Source of the DNA: Microcoleus vaginatus WJT46-NPBG5
GTDB taxonomy: Bacteria > Cyanobacteriota > Cyanobacteriia > Cyanobacteriales > Oscillatoriaceae
Reading direction: 5' to 3'
DNA length: 64,000 nucleotides
Assembly: GCA_019359355.1 (NCBI GenBank)
Contig: JAHHHM010000027.1
Span: 1-64,000 of the forward strand
The translations under genes were made by a program, and so were the position numbers. Positions 7,804 to 14,900 of this stretch are shown in pieces; the first letter of the stretch is position 1, and each line of letters begins with the position of its first letter. The notes beneath the pieces were generated by a model. The model did no database searches. It worked only from the letters and a program-made list of their open reading frames with translations, and had not been told where the DNA came from.

Positions 7804-8481
7804 ATGAACGAGCAACAACAAGGTCGTCGCCTCCCAACCGGCGTCTTGGCAGGCTTAGCGGCGCTGGTTTTAGTGGCCGGTGGTGGCACCGCTTGGTTGG
7901 TGAGGAATTCGCAGACAATATCTGAGGTTCCGGTTACCACTCCCACGGTAATTCCCACAACGACCCCCACTGTCCAGCCGACAGAAACGCCAACCTTGCC
8001 AGTGCAGCCAACGCCGGCAACGCCGGCAACGCAGCCAACCCAGCCAGCCGCACAGCAAACGGCGCAAATCTTTTGGCTCAAAGACACCGGCACCAGCACA
8101 GAGTTAGTGCCGGTGCCGATTGCCCAAAATAAGGCCGACAAACCTGACGCTAATTTGCAGGTGGCTTTCAATAATTTGTTAGCAGGACCTACAGATACCG
8201 CAAACAGCAGCGCTATTCCTCAGGGAACAAAAATGCGGAGTTTAGCGGTTAAAAACGGTGGAGTCTACCTCGACCTATCGCGGGATTTTAAAACTGGCGG
8301 CGGCAGTTCCTCGATGATCGCTCGCTTGGCTCAGGTACTCTACACTGCTACGAGTTTAGAACCTAACGCTAAAGTCTGGATTTCTGTGGAAGGCGAACCT
8401 TTAGAACTTTTAGGGGGTGAAGGTTTAGAGGTTCCGCAGCCACTCACGCGCGATCTTTTCCAAAAGGAATATTCGCTTTAA
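7804..8481 (+). CDS. membrane-anchored GerMN-domain protein
   Basis: 225 residues: a short cytoplasmic head, one transmembrane segment (about 13-33, GVLAGLAALVLVAGGGTAWLV), a Thr/Pro-rich linker of about 55 residues (PTVIPTTTPTVQPTETPT and similar), and a GerMN domain from about 80 to 225 (AQIFWLKD, ELVPVPI, VAFNNLLAGP, GGVYLDLSRDF, ARLAQVLYTATSL, VWISVEGEPL). GerMN domains occur in spore germination GerM and LpqB-like proteins and are thought to bind ligands outside the membrane; the cyanobacterial role is not known. The linker suits a protein spanning peptidoglycan. An AAGGAGT ribosome site lies at 7788-7794, 9 bases before the ATG. Confidence 0.85.
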   Translation: MNEQQQGRRLPTGVLAGLAALVLVAGGGTAWLVRNSQTISEVPVTTPTVIPTTTPTVQPTETPTLPVQPTPATPATQPTQPAAQQTAQIFWLKDTGTSTELVPVPIAQNKADKPDANLQVAFNNLLAGPTDTANSSAIPQGTKMRSLAVKNGGVYLDLSRDFKTGGGSSSMIARLAQVLYTATSLEPNAKVWISVEGEPLELLGGEGLEVPQPLTRDLFQKEYSL

Positions 8482-8518
8482 TCAGGGCCGGCGTCTTTTG
8501 CAATACAGTCCCCGCTGG

Positions 8519-8563
8519 ATGCCGGTGAAGGCAAATTCTCTGAAGCGAGATTCTTCACGGCAT
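8519..8563. terminator. hairpin between convergent genes
   Basis: ATGCCGGTGAAG (8519-8530) pairs with CTTCACGGCAT (8553-8563) with one bulged G. It lies between the ends of the rightward GerMN gene and the leftward ArsR gene. No strong T-run follows on either side, so terminator activity is inferred from the position. Confidence 0.5.
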
Positions 8564-8590
8564 TCAGTTTGGTCTGAGGTGGCTTAACGC

Positions 8591-8944
8591 TCACTCTTTG
8601 CTGATCAGGCTAAAGGCGCGGAAGTGGCGAGCTTGTTGCTCAATCCGCGTCGCCAAGCGATCACAAACTAAGTTACACAGCTCAAAAATCAGCTGGTCTT
8701 CCACTCGGTAGTAAGCTGAGGTGCCTTCTGTTCGCCGGCAGAGTATTCCGGCTTGCAGCATCACTTTGAGATGCTTCGAGACGTTGGCTTGACTGGTTTC
8801 GGTGGCTTCGACTAACTCTTGCACACACTTTTCGCCGTCGCGGAGTAAGTTCAAAATTTTGAGCCGCATTGGCTCACTCAAAATGCTGAAGTATTCGGCA
8901 ACTTGTTGTACGACTTCTTGTGGGACAGGCTGCGCTGATTTCAT
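8591..8944 (-). CDS. ArsR/SmtB-family winged-helix regulator
   Basis: 117 residues, the normal size for ArsR-type repressors. The winged helix is clear: FSILSEPMRLKILNLLRDGE, then the recognition helix SQANVSKHLKVMLQAGIL, then the wing RTEGTSAYYRV. Unlike metal sensors it has no ELCVCDL metal box (only one Cys, in EKCVQELVEA) and no obvious alpha5 His pair, so it may sense something other than a thiophilic metal. Cyanobacteria carry such metal-motif-free members. The target is not evident; the divergent neighbour side (8945-9227) holds its promoter, and the next gene leftward is convergent. Likely autoregulated, by family habit. Confidence 0.9.
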   Translation of the reverse strand: MKSAQPVPQEVVQQVAEYFSILSEPMRLKILNLLRDGEKCVQELVEATETSQANVSKHLKVMLQAGILCRRTEGTSAYYRVEDQLIFELCNLVCDRLATRIEQQARHFRAFSLISKE

Positions 8945-9139
8945 CGGATCAACCTGAAAGGACTGATCCCCAGATTTTACCAGTTAACCTGTCTATGCCA
9001 ATACAGTAATTAACCTAGAATTTTTAAGGCTGATTTTTACTGGCTTTAAAGTTTTGACAACAATGCTTTGTTCAAGGCTTTTAACTCTTGAATTGCGACG
9101 CCGGCTAGCTCAGATGCTTGTGGGGAAGGGTGTTTGATT

Positions 9140-9195
9140 CACAATTGCTAATCATGATTTCGTTGAAAAGTCAACGAATGTTCCAGTGAATTGTG
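9140..9195. repeat. nested inverted repeat downstream of accB
   Basis: TTCGTTGA (9159-9166) and TCAACGAA (9171-9178) form a perfect 8-base stem with a 4-base loop; CACAATT (9140-9146) and AATTGTG (9189-9195) form an outer 7-base stem. It lies between the accB end and the ArsR start, so it could be the accB terminator (no T-run) or an operator for the ArsR regulator. Confidence 0.5.
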
Positions 9196-9227
9196 TCCCG
9201 CACCCTTTCCCTTAGTTCTCGCTGCCA

Positions 9228-9791
9228 CTAATCTGGGTTAATTCGCAGCAAAACTTGGCCATACTCCACCGGCTCCCCATTCTGACCGGCAATCTCCATT
9301 ACTTGTCCAGACACCTCAGCCTCAATTTCGTTCATCAGCTTCATTGCCTCAATAATGCAGACCGTCTGGCCAACTTTAATCCGATCCCCCACCTCGACAA
9401 AGGGCGCTTCAGTCGGTGCCGGTGATCGGTAAAACGTGCCCACCATCGGGGAAATGACATCAATCCACTTTTTATCGTTGACAGAGGGAGCGATGGGAGC
9501 CGGCACGACAGGATTCGCCCCGGCAGTTCCTTGGCCGGTTCCACTAGCCCCAGATTCTGCTCCAGTGCTGGAAGCCACTGAATTCAGTGCCGATGGGGCT
9601 GGGGATGCTGGGGTTCCCCAAGGGGCACTGCCTCCAGCAGGCGGCTCGAATGTTAGCGTGCCGCGCTCAACCAGATGGGTGCCCTTGCGTAGCGTTAGCT
9701 CAAAATCGCCACTTTTTAACGTCAGCTCTGAGATGTCAGTCTGATCGAAAACCGCTAGCAGCTCACGGAGTTGATTTAAATCCAATTGCAC
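9228..9791 (-). CDS. accB: biotin carboxyl carrier protein of acetyl-CoA carboxylase
   Basis: 187 residues. Carries biotin between the carboxylase and transferase subunits, making malonyl-CoA for fatty acid synthesis. The N-terminal helix (MQLDLNQLRELLAVFDQT) is the family start; a Pro/Ala/Ser/Gly-rich flexible linker spans about 50-105; the biotinyl domain follows (VISPMVGTFYRSPAP, then VCIIEAMKLMNEIEAEV with biotinylated Lys151). The VGTFYRSPAP stretch is the thumb typical of AccB. It lies 75 bases downstream of efp in the same direction, a widely conserved cyanobacterial pair, so the two are likely cotranscribed. Confidence 0.97.
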   Translation of the reverse strand: MQLDLNQLRELLAVFDQTDISELTLKSGDFELTLRKGTHLVERGTLTFEPPAGGSAPWGTPASPAPSALNSVASSTGAESGASGTGQGTAGANPVVPAPIAPSVNDKKWIDVISPMVGTFYRSPAPTEAPFVEVGDRIKVGQTVCIIEAMKLMNEIEAEVSGQVMEIAGQNGEPVEYGQVLLRINPD

Positions 9792-9866
9792 AGTAGTTTG
9801 ACCCCGTCAAAACTTATGAATTTTGACTTTTGAATTATCAGTGAATAAATCAAAACTCAAAACTTT

Positions 9867-10424
9867 TTACTCTCGGCCTAAGTAGGTGTCCTCACGGGTA
9901 TCAATCCGAATCCGCTCTCCCACAGAAATAAACAAAGGAACCATCACCTGAGCGCCGGTTTCCACAATGGCAGGTTTAGTCCCGCCTGTTGCGGTATCTC
10001 CTTTGACACCCGGATCGGTATCAGTTATTTCCAGCACGACGGAATTCGGCAGTTCCACGTCTAGAACTTGTTCGCCCCACCGGACGACGTTGACTTCCAT
10101 TCCTTCCTTCAGGTACTTGACGCGATTGCCAATTTGAGCCGAACTCAAATGCGCTTCTTCGTAAGTGGCCATATCCATAAAGACAAACTCGTCGCCGTCT
10201 TTATAGGTATGCTGCATGGTACTTTTTTCTAGGTTGGCCTGGGGAACTGTTTCGCCGGCTCGGAATGTCCGCTCTATAACGTTCCCGTTCTTGGCATTTC
10301 TAAGTTTTGTACGAACAAAAGCTGAACCTTTTCCTGGTTTAACGTGCAGGAATTCCACCACCCGCCAAACGTTATCATCTAATACAATCGTGACACCGGG
10401 GCGAAAGTCGTTACTGGAGATCAT
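9867..10424 (-). CDS. efp: translation elongation factor P
   Basis: 185 residues, normal length. EF-P enters the ribosomal E site and relieves stalling at proline runs. The three beta-barrel domains are present: the KOW-like head with [20 protein letters not shown], the central OB domain ([13 protein letters not shown]), and the C-terminal domain ([25 protein letters not shown]). The residue at the tip of the tRNA-facing loop is Lys32 in PGKG, the site modified in other bacteria. No modification gene (epmA-like) is in the window. First gene of the efp-accB pair; divergent from the cyclophilin gene. Confidence 0.97.
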   Translation of the reverse strand: MISSNDFRPGVTIVLDDNVWRVVEFLHVKPGKGSAFVRTKLRNAKNGNVIERTFRAGETVPQANLEKSTMQHTYKDGDEFVFMDMATYEEAHLSSAQIGNRVKYLKEGMEVNVVRWGEQVLDVELPNSVVLEITDTDPGVKGDTATGGTKPAIVETGAQVMVPLFISVGERIRIDTREDTYLGRE

Positions 10425-10646
10425 GAATCTTTCTCGGGCAGAACAATCGGCATTTTATTTTACCGCGAGCGTGACCCCTTGCTGACCTGCGGCTGCGACG
10501 AGAGGGAAAAAAGTCAGTTGGGGATTAACGCGCCCCGCCGGCAGCGCTGTGGCAATATGGTTAAGGCAAGAACATTTTTGCCGCCTAACTCTGCAAACCG
10601 CTCGAAGAAGCTTTTCTTCAGACTAATGCATCACTTGAGCAAAGTA

Positions 10647-11738
10647 ATGATGGATGGATTCAAACGCTGGCTAAAAACCGGCACGATCGCGCTGCTGCTC
10701 ACTCTATCTCTAGGATTGAGCGCCGCTGCTAACCGTGACTATGGCTTGCCGGCTGGAAATGCAATTACCGATGGCAGAGCACTGTTGCGATATGCTTTGC
10801 CGATTGAAAATGAGCCGGTGCGAAAACTTCAGACCTCTTTGGAAGATATCTCAACCCAACTGCGGGCAAAACGGCGCTGGGGTGGGGTTACGAGCGACAT
10901 TAGCACAGCAGAAAGAATTGTGAATCGTCAATCAGATCTGCTTGCCAGTGTTGCAGAAGCGAAACAACCGGAAGCGGAAGCTTTAATCGCTCAGCTCAAA
11001 GAAGGTTTGGCCACCATGAGAGCCGCCACCGAAGCCAAGGATAAGGAACAAATTTGGACCAAGCGCTCTGAAATGCTCAATCTGGTTGGCCAGCTTGAAG
11101 CGTTAATGGTGGGAGAATATCCCTTTGAGGTGCCAGAACAATACAGCTACTTGCCTCAACTCAAGGGACGTGCCACGGTGGAAGTGGTGACGGACAAAGG
11201 TAAGATTACGCTGGTTGCAGATGGCTACAATGCACCTGTTACCGCCGGCAATTTTGTCGATCTCGTTCAGCGCGGTTTTTACGACGGTTTAGAATTTGTT
11301 CGTTCGGAAGAATCCTATGTGCTGCAAGCCGGTGATCCACCCGGCCCGGAAGTGGGTTTTATTGACCCGACTTCTAAAAAATACCGCAATGTTCCTCTAG
11401 AAATTCTCGTTAGAGGCGATCAAGAACCGACCTACGGCATTACTTTAGAACAAGCCGGTCGCTATCGGGATCAGCCGGTGCTGCCCTTCTCTGCCTATGG
11501 TGCGGTGGCAATGGCGCGTCCTGAAACTGAGGTGGATGGTGGATCTTCTCAGTTTTTCTTTTTCTTATTTGAACCTGAACTGACGCCTGCCGGTCTCAAT
11601 TTGCTAGATGGTCGTTATGCTGTCTTTGGCTATGTTATTGAGGGTAAGGAAGTTCTGGAAAAATTGAGCGCGGGAGACAAAATCCTATCTGCCAAGGTTA
11701 TCCAAGGCGGAGAAAATTTAGTTCAACCGCAAGTTTAA
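10647..11738 (+). CDS. thylakoid-lumen/periplasmic cyclophilin-type peptidyl-prolyl isomerase (TLP40/CYP38-like)
   Basis: About 363 residues from the ATG at 10647 (ATGATGG; another possible ATG is at 10626; the frame is open further up to 10479 but that part is unlike an export signal). A signal peptide (WLKTGTIALLLTLSLGLSAAA) sends it to the lumen or periplasm. An N-terminal helical bundle (about 20-165, PVRKLQTSLEDISTQL, QPEAEALIAQLKEGL) precedes a cyclophilin domain (ATVEVVTDKGKITLV, PVTAGNFVDLVQRGFYDGL, AYGAVAMARPE, GGSSQFFFFL, LDGRYAVFGYVIEG). This order is that of TLP40/CYP38, which in plants helps photosystem II assembly. Residues of the isomerase site are partly changed, as in CYP38, so catalytic activity is uncertain. 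Divergent from efp. Confidence 0.93.
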   Translation: MMDGFKRWLKTGTIALLLTLSLGLSAAANRDYGLPAGNAITDGRALLRYALPIENEPVRKLQTSLEDISTQLRAKRRWGGVTSDISTAERIVNRQSDLLASVAEAKQPEAEALIAQLKEGLATMRAATEAKDKEQIWTKRSEMLNLVGQLEALMVGEYPFEVPEQYSYLPQLKGRATVEVVTDKGKITLVADGYNAPVTAGNFVDLVQRGFYDGLEFVRSEESYVLQAGDPPGPEVGFIDPTSKKYRNVPLEILVRGDQEPTYGITLEQAGRYRDQPVLPFSAYGAVAMARPETEVDGGSSQFFFFLFEPELTPAGLNLLDGRYAVFGYVIEGKEVLEKLSAGDKILSAKVIQGGENLVQPQV

Positions 11739-11740
11739 TA

Positions 11741-11927
11741 GGGGCAAAGCATTCGACTCATCAATCTTGAACTCTATCGGGGACTGATTGTTCTGAATGC
11801 TTTGCCCATTTCCATTGAGGCCGGCCATAATAAATTTGGTAGAGGTAAAGCATTCGGCTCATCAATCTTGAACTCAATCGGTCATTGATCGCTGTGAATG
11901 CTCTGCCGATTTTCATTGAGGTTGGCA
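11741..11927 (+). repeat. two tandem copies of a long hairpin element, period 101 bases
   Basis: Copy 1 (about 11741-11825) has perfect 13-base arms, GGGCAAAGCATTC (11742-11754) and GAATGCTTTGCCC (11795-11807). Copy 2 (about 11842-11927) has 12-base arms with one wobble and one mismatch (11844-11855 and 11896-11907). Loops share TCATCAATCTTGAACTC and can extend the stem with an inner ATCAAT/ATTGAT pair. The right ends of both copies include CATTGAGG; in copy 2 this is the ribosome site of the next gene. Copy 1 begins two bases after the cyclophilin stop, where it can act as terminator. Confidence 0.85.
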
Positions 11928-11930
11928 ACA

Positions 11931-12617
11931 ATGAACAGTTTTGTAAAAGTATTACAGCTAAGCTTGGGATTGGCCGGCTCCATCACTCTCTTAATTGTGC
12001 TGCCGGCTATCTTATTTGGCGTCATCACCCAGTGGCAGGTCATTTTCCTTTCACTGGGATATCTTTGCTTTTTCTTAAGCACAGTCTGGCGTGTTATTCG
12101 GCATGGTGATCTGTCCTCCAAGCGTGAAGATCAGCAAGTTCAGCGCACATCGGGTCGTTTGGCCTCTCTTGTGCTGCTTGTGGGTCTTTTGAGTGTCCAT
12201 TGGTTAGCTGTCTATGACTTTTCCCGCTTAGAAAGTTTAGAGGCTTCGACAGGTAATATTTTCTTGGTAATTTTATCTGTTCTGTTGCTGATTTCCTCTA
12301 TTGCTGTCAGTCAAGCTGCCATTGCCACACTTGGAAAGTTTTTTGATCGCTTGACCATTAAACCCGATCACCAGCTCGTTGATGCCGGTATTTACAGTGC
12401 AGTGCGCCATCCGATTTACCTCAGCTATATTTTACTGTTCACAGCATTTTGTATCATGCTGCAAAGTCCTGCTAGTCTGGGGTTGCTGGCTGTTGTCTGT
12501 GCAATTTGGTTCGGCAATCGAATTATGATAGAGGAAGAAATGCTTATCGATCAATTCGGTGACGAATACAAAATTTACCAGCAAAAAACGAAGAAACTTT
12601 TGCCATTCATCTATTGA
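11931..12617 (+). CDS. ICMT/PEMT-type membrane methyltransferase
   Basis: 228 residues from the ATG at 11931 (TGAGG ribosome site 10 bases upstream; the frame is open to 11898). Five or six transmembrane segments precede the C-terminal methyltransferase core: AGIYSAVRHPIYLSYILL contains the RHPxY motif, and the tail has EEEMLIDQFGDEYKIYQQKT followed by LLPFIY, the usual E-E..L...FG..Y..Y...T..LLP pattern that binds S-adenosylmethionine. Isoprenylcysteine carboxyl methyltransferase relatives in bacteria act on unknown lipids or small molecules. Its ribosome site is part of the second hairpin element upstream, so hairpin folding could influence translation. Confidence 0.85.
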   Translation: MNSFVKVLQLSLGLAGSITLLIVLPAILFGVITQWQVIFLSLGYLCFFLSTVWRVIRHGDLSSKREDQQVQRTSGRLASLVLLVGLLSVHWLAVYDFSRLESLEASTGNIFLVILSVLLLISSIAVSQAAIATLGKFFDRLTIKPDHQLVDAGIYSAVRHPIYLSYILLFTAFCIMLQSPASLGLLAVVCAIWFGNRIMIEEEMLIDQFGDEYKIYQQKTKKLLPFIY

Positions 12618-12679
12618 GGGAACATCTGCGATTCTTTTAAAAGGGGATAAATTAGGAGGGGCAAAGATAATCTTTTTTT

Positions 12680-12850
12680 GGGAGCATCTCATTTTTGAAA
12701 ATTTGTAGTGCGGGCATCTTGCCCGCTTCTGATATTAGGGAGCAAGGTGCTCCCACTCCTCTAATTTTGCAAATCCCGGATGCACTCTCTTTTTCTCCAT
12801 TAAGTCTAATTTTTTTAACCACATATGCACACAGATAAACACAGATGGGT
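12680..12850. repeat. interspersed short palindromic repeats
   Basis: In the 305-base gap before the next gene: GCGGGC-ATCTT-GCCCGC (12710-12726) and GGGAGC-AAGGT-GCTCCC (12738-12754) are two tight hairpins, preceded by GGGAGCATCTC at 12680. At about 12825-12850 lies the ACACAGATAAACACAGAT type repeat. Relatives of the first occur at 50235 and 63552; relatives of the second near 20098 and 62010. These are intergenic repeat families, with no gene. Confidence 0.65.
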
Positions 12851-12922
12851 TAGTGGTTGGGTTAAGAGATTAATTGCGTCTGGTTGATTTTTCTAAGAGA
12901 TTTATTAATAGGATGTTAATTT

Positions 12923-13225
12923 ATGATACTTGTTGAGTTTGCGTTTATTATCAGTGTGGGTGTGTTGATAGGCATTGGAATTTTCAATTCTGTTAAGGTT
13001 AGTCAGCAACAGCAGCGGTTAGAGAATGCTTTTTACCATTTGTTAGACGCTCAAAATGGCGAAGTTTCTCTGATTCAGTTGGCTGCCAGTGCCAGAGTTG
13101 AAGCTGAACTAACCCGACAGTATTTGGAACGCCAAGCTAAGGTTTTTTCGGCAATTTTAGAAGTTGATGAGGATGGAAATACTTATTACCGATTTCCTAA
13201 ACTGCGCCTTCCTGGAAATAATTAG
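12923..13225 (+). CDS. small membrane-anchored protein with a winged-helix-like domain
   Basis: 100 residues: one N-terminal transmembrane segment (about 3-24, LVEFAFIISVGVLIGIGIF) followed by a soluble domain, about 36-95. That domain reads like a small winged helix (LLDAQNGEVSLIQLAASARV, then ELTRQYLERQAKVF, then LEVDEDGNTYYRFP), with a DG turn between two beta strands as in the wing. No family name is recognised. A membrane-tethered DNA- or protein-binding role is only inference. It stands alone, followed by a hairpin at 13271-13296. Confidence 0.65.
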   Translation: MILVEFAFIISVGVLIGIGIFNSVKVSQQQQRLENAFYHLLDAQNGEVSLIQLAASARVEAELTRQYLERQAKVFSAILEVDEDGNTYYRFPKLRLPGNN

Positions 13226-13270
13226 TACCTTCGGTTTTAAAGCGTTTTTTTAGGAATTTTGATTAGTGCC

Positions 13271-13296
13271 GGTGGAAAAATCGGTTTTCTTCCACC
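13271..13296. terminator. possible terminator hairpin
   Basis: GGTGGAA (13271-13277) pairs with TTCCACC (13290-13296) 46 bases after the small membrane-protein gene. The T-rich part lies in the loop rather than after the stem, so activity is uncertain. Confidence 0.4.
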
Positions 13297-13423
13297 TCGG
13301 ATAAAATTATATTGGAAATCAAACTAGCTTAACTCGATGTCAATTTCTTAACATCCCTTCCCTTCCGAAGTAAAAACAACGTACATTTATATCAAAATAA
13401 TTACAAATTAATGTTTTTATCGG

Positions 13424-14899
13424 CTAGATTTTAGATAAAATTGGTACAGTTCCTAAACAAATATTAGTTCCTTCAATTTTACCAACCATTTCAAGTAATC
13501 TATCACTATTTTGCATCAATTCATCCCAACCGGCATCATCAACTTTTTCCACCTGTGCAATCTGAAGCCGGTGTTGCTCAAATACCCAATATTTAATGCT
13601 GGGGATGAGGTAACGAAATAAAGCCATCCATTGTGCCAAGTTAATTGCTAGAGGATTCCCTTGCATCAGTGCAATCTTGCCGCTATTTCCCAAGGCAGCA
13701 ATTCCATGAGCGGCTAACAGCATTGATCTATACTTTGGGTGAGAAGCTAAAGTAAATTTAGTCTCCCCATATTCAGAATAGTGCCTTAGCATAATGTACG
13801 CTCTCAGAACTATCTCAATCACTGCCGGCGTGATTCCAGATACTAAGAAATGCCGAAAATCATAGCCATTTAAATACATCCATCGAGCCACTTCGCCAGC
13901 AGTCCGATTTTTCTCTCCAAAGCTGCCGGTATTAATTCCTTGAATCAGCGTCATAAAAGGAGCCGGCAACCCCATAGGAGTTGCCACATCAGAAATCAAA
14001 TGCCCAATTTGTCGCAAAATCGCTTCAATTAATCCGACAGTTTGGCTTGCCGGCACCCCTTTAATCTCAAAATTGTGAAGGCTACTGAGTTTATCATAAG
14101 AAAAGCCGGTGATCGTTCCCCGCATGATATCAAGCACACCAAACACAAATCCCAAAACAGGATCATGTCCTAATGATTGAAAGCGGTGCGATTTGGGATA
14201 CATTCCCCCGATAAGTTTTTGATTATCATAGGGAACTTTGCAGGTTTTCTCAAGGGATCTCGCCCATTGAGCAAACCAGTCATCCGATTTTTTGATGTCA
14301 TATTGCTTAATCCATGCAGTTATCGGACTCCCAATTTGTCCACTGTATTCCTCGGTGTTTATTGTTGCCGGGATTTTGACTAATAGAAAGTCTGTGAGTG
14401 ATGCCAAAACACCACTTGCACCCACAAAAATATAATCCCACTGATCCCAAGCGTACTGAGCCTGATAGGACTCATCCCGCAGTTTTTTGAAGTCTTGTTC
14501 TGTTAGCAGTGCTTCGTAAGGTGCTAAAGAAATATTTTGAAAACCGTCTTCCTTATTGCATTCATGCTGAAGTGCTGAAATTTGGCATTCTCTGACAAAA
14601 CTATCCCAATCTTTGAAGCCAATTTTGATTAACTCTTGGGAAATAGCGGCACGCCGGTTATCATATAACCGCAGAATTTCATCTGCATTAAAATCACTCA
14701 AATCATCTTCATCAAGCAACTCGACAGATGCTTCTAATTCTGCCATGAGCTTCTCAAGCTCTTGGATTTGTTGAGCTTGGTTAGAAACATCTGCGAGTTT
14801 TACTTCCACATCTGACACCACAGCCTTAAGCTGTTGCAGAATACGATTTTGTATGTGCAACACAGCATTTAATTCAGCAGCAAACCGCTCTGAAACCAT
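13424..14899 (-). CDS. unknown membrane-associated protein with coiled coil and YdjM-like His/Asp motifs
   Basis: 491 residues from ATG 14899, chosen over an upstream in-frame ATG (14929) because CTCCT on the plus strand (AGGAG in the mRNA, 14906-14910) sits 6 bases before it and the ATG follows the previous stop by one base. Residues 5-60 form a coiled coil (AVVSDVEVKLADVSNQAQQI). Hydrophobic segments lie near 157-172, 248-262, 290-303, 350-372 and 395-435. Two conserved-looking motifs, SHRFQSLGHDP (237-247) and GHLISDVATPMGLPAPF (299-315), resemble the HRxxTHS and HxxxDxxTxxGxPxxxPF motifs of the YdjM membrane hydrolase family, which suggests metal binding. No close family recognised. Third gene of a leftward cluster with the two repeat-headed proteins. 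Confidence 0.7.
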   Translation of the reverse strand: MVSERFAAELNAVLHIQNRILQQLKAVVSDVEVKLADVSNQAQQIQELEKLMAELEASVELLDEDDLSDFNADEILRLYDNRRAAISQELIKIGFKDWDSFVRECQISALQHECNKEDGFQNISLAPYEALLTEQDFKKLRDESYQAQYAWDQWDYIFVGASGVLASLTDFLLVKIPATINTEEYSGQIGSPITAWIKQYDIKKSDDWFAQWARSLEKTCKVPYDNQKLIGGMYPKSHRFQSLGHDPVLGFVFGVLDIMRGTITGFSYDKLSSLHNFEIKGVPASQTVGLIEAILRQIGHLISDVATPMGLPAPFMTLIQGINTGSFGEKNRTAGEVARWMYLNGYDFRHFLVSGITPAVIEIVLRAYIMLRHYSEYGETKFTLASHPKYRSMLLAAHGIAALGNSGKIALMQGNPLAINLAQWMALFRYLIPSIKYWVFEQHRLQIAQVEKVDDAGWDELMQNSDRLLEMVGKIEGTNICLGTVPILSKI

Positions 14900-14900
14900 C

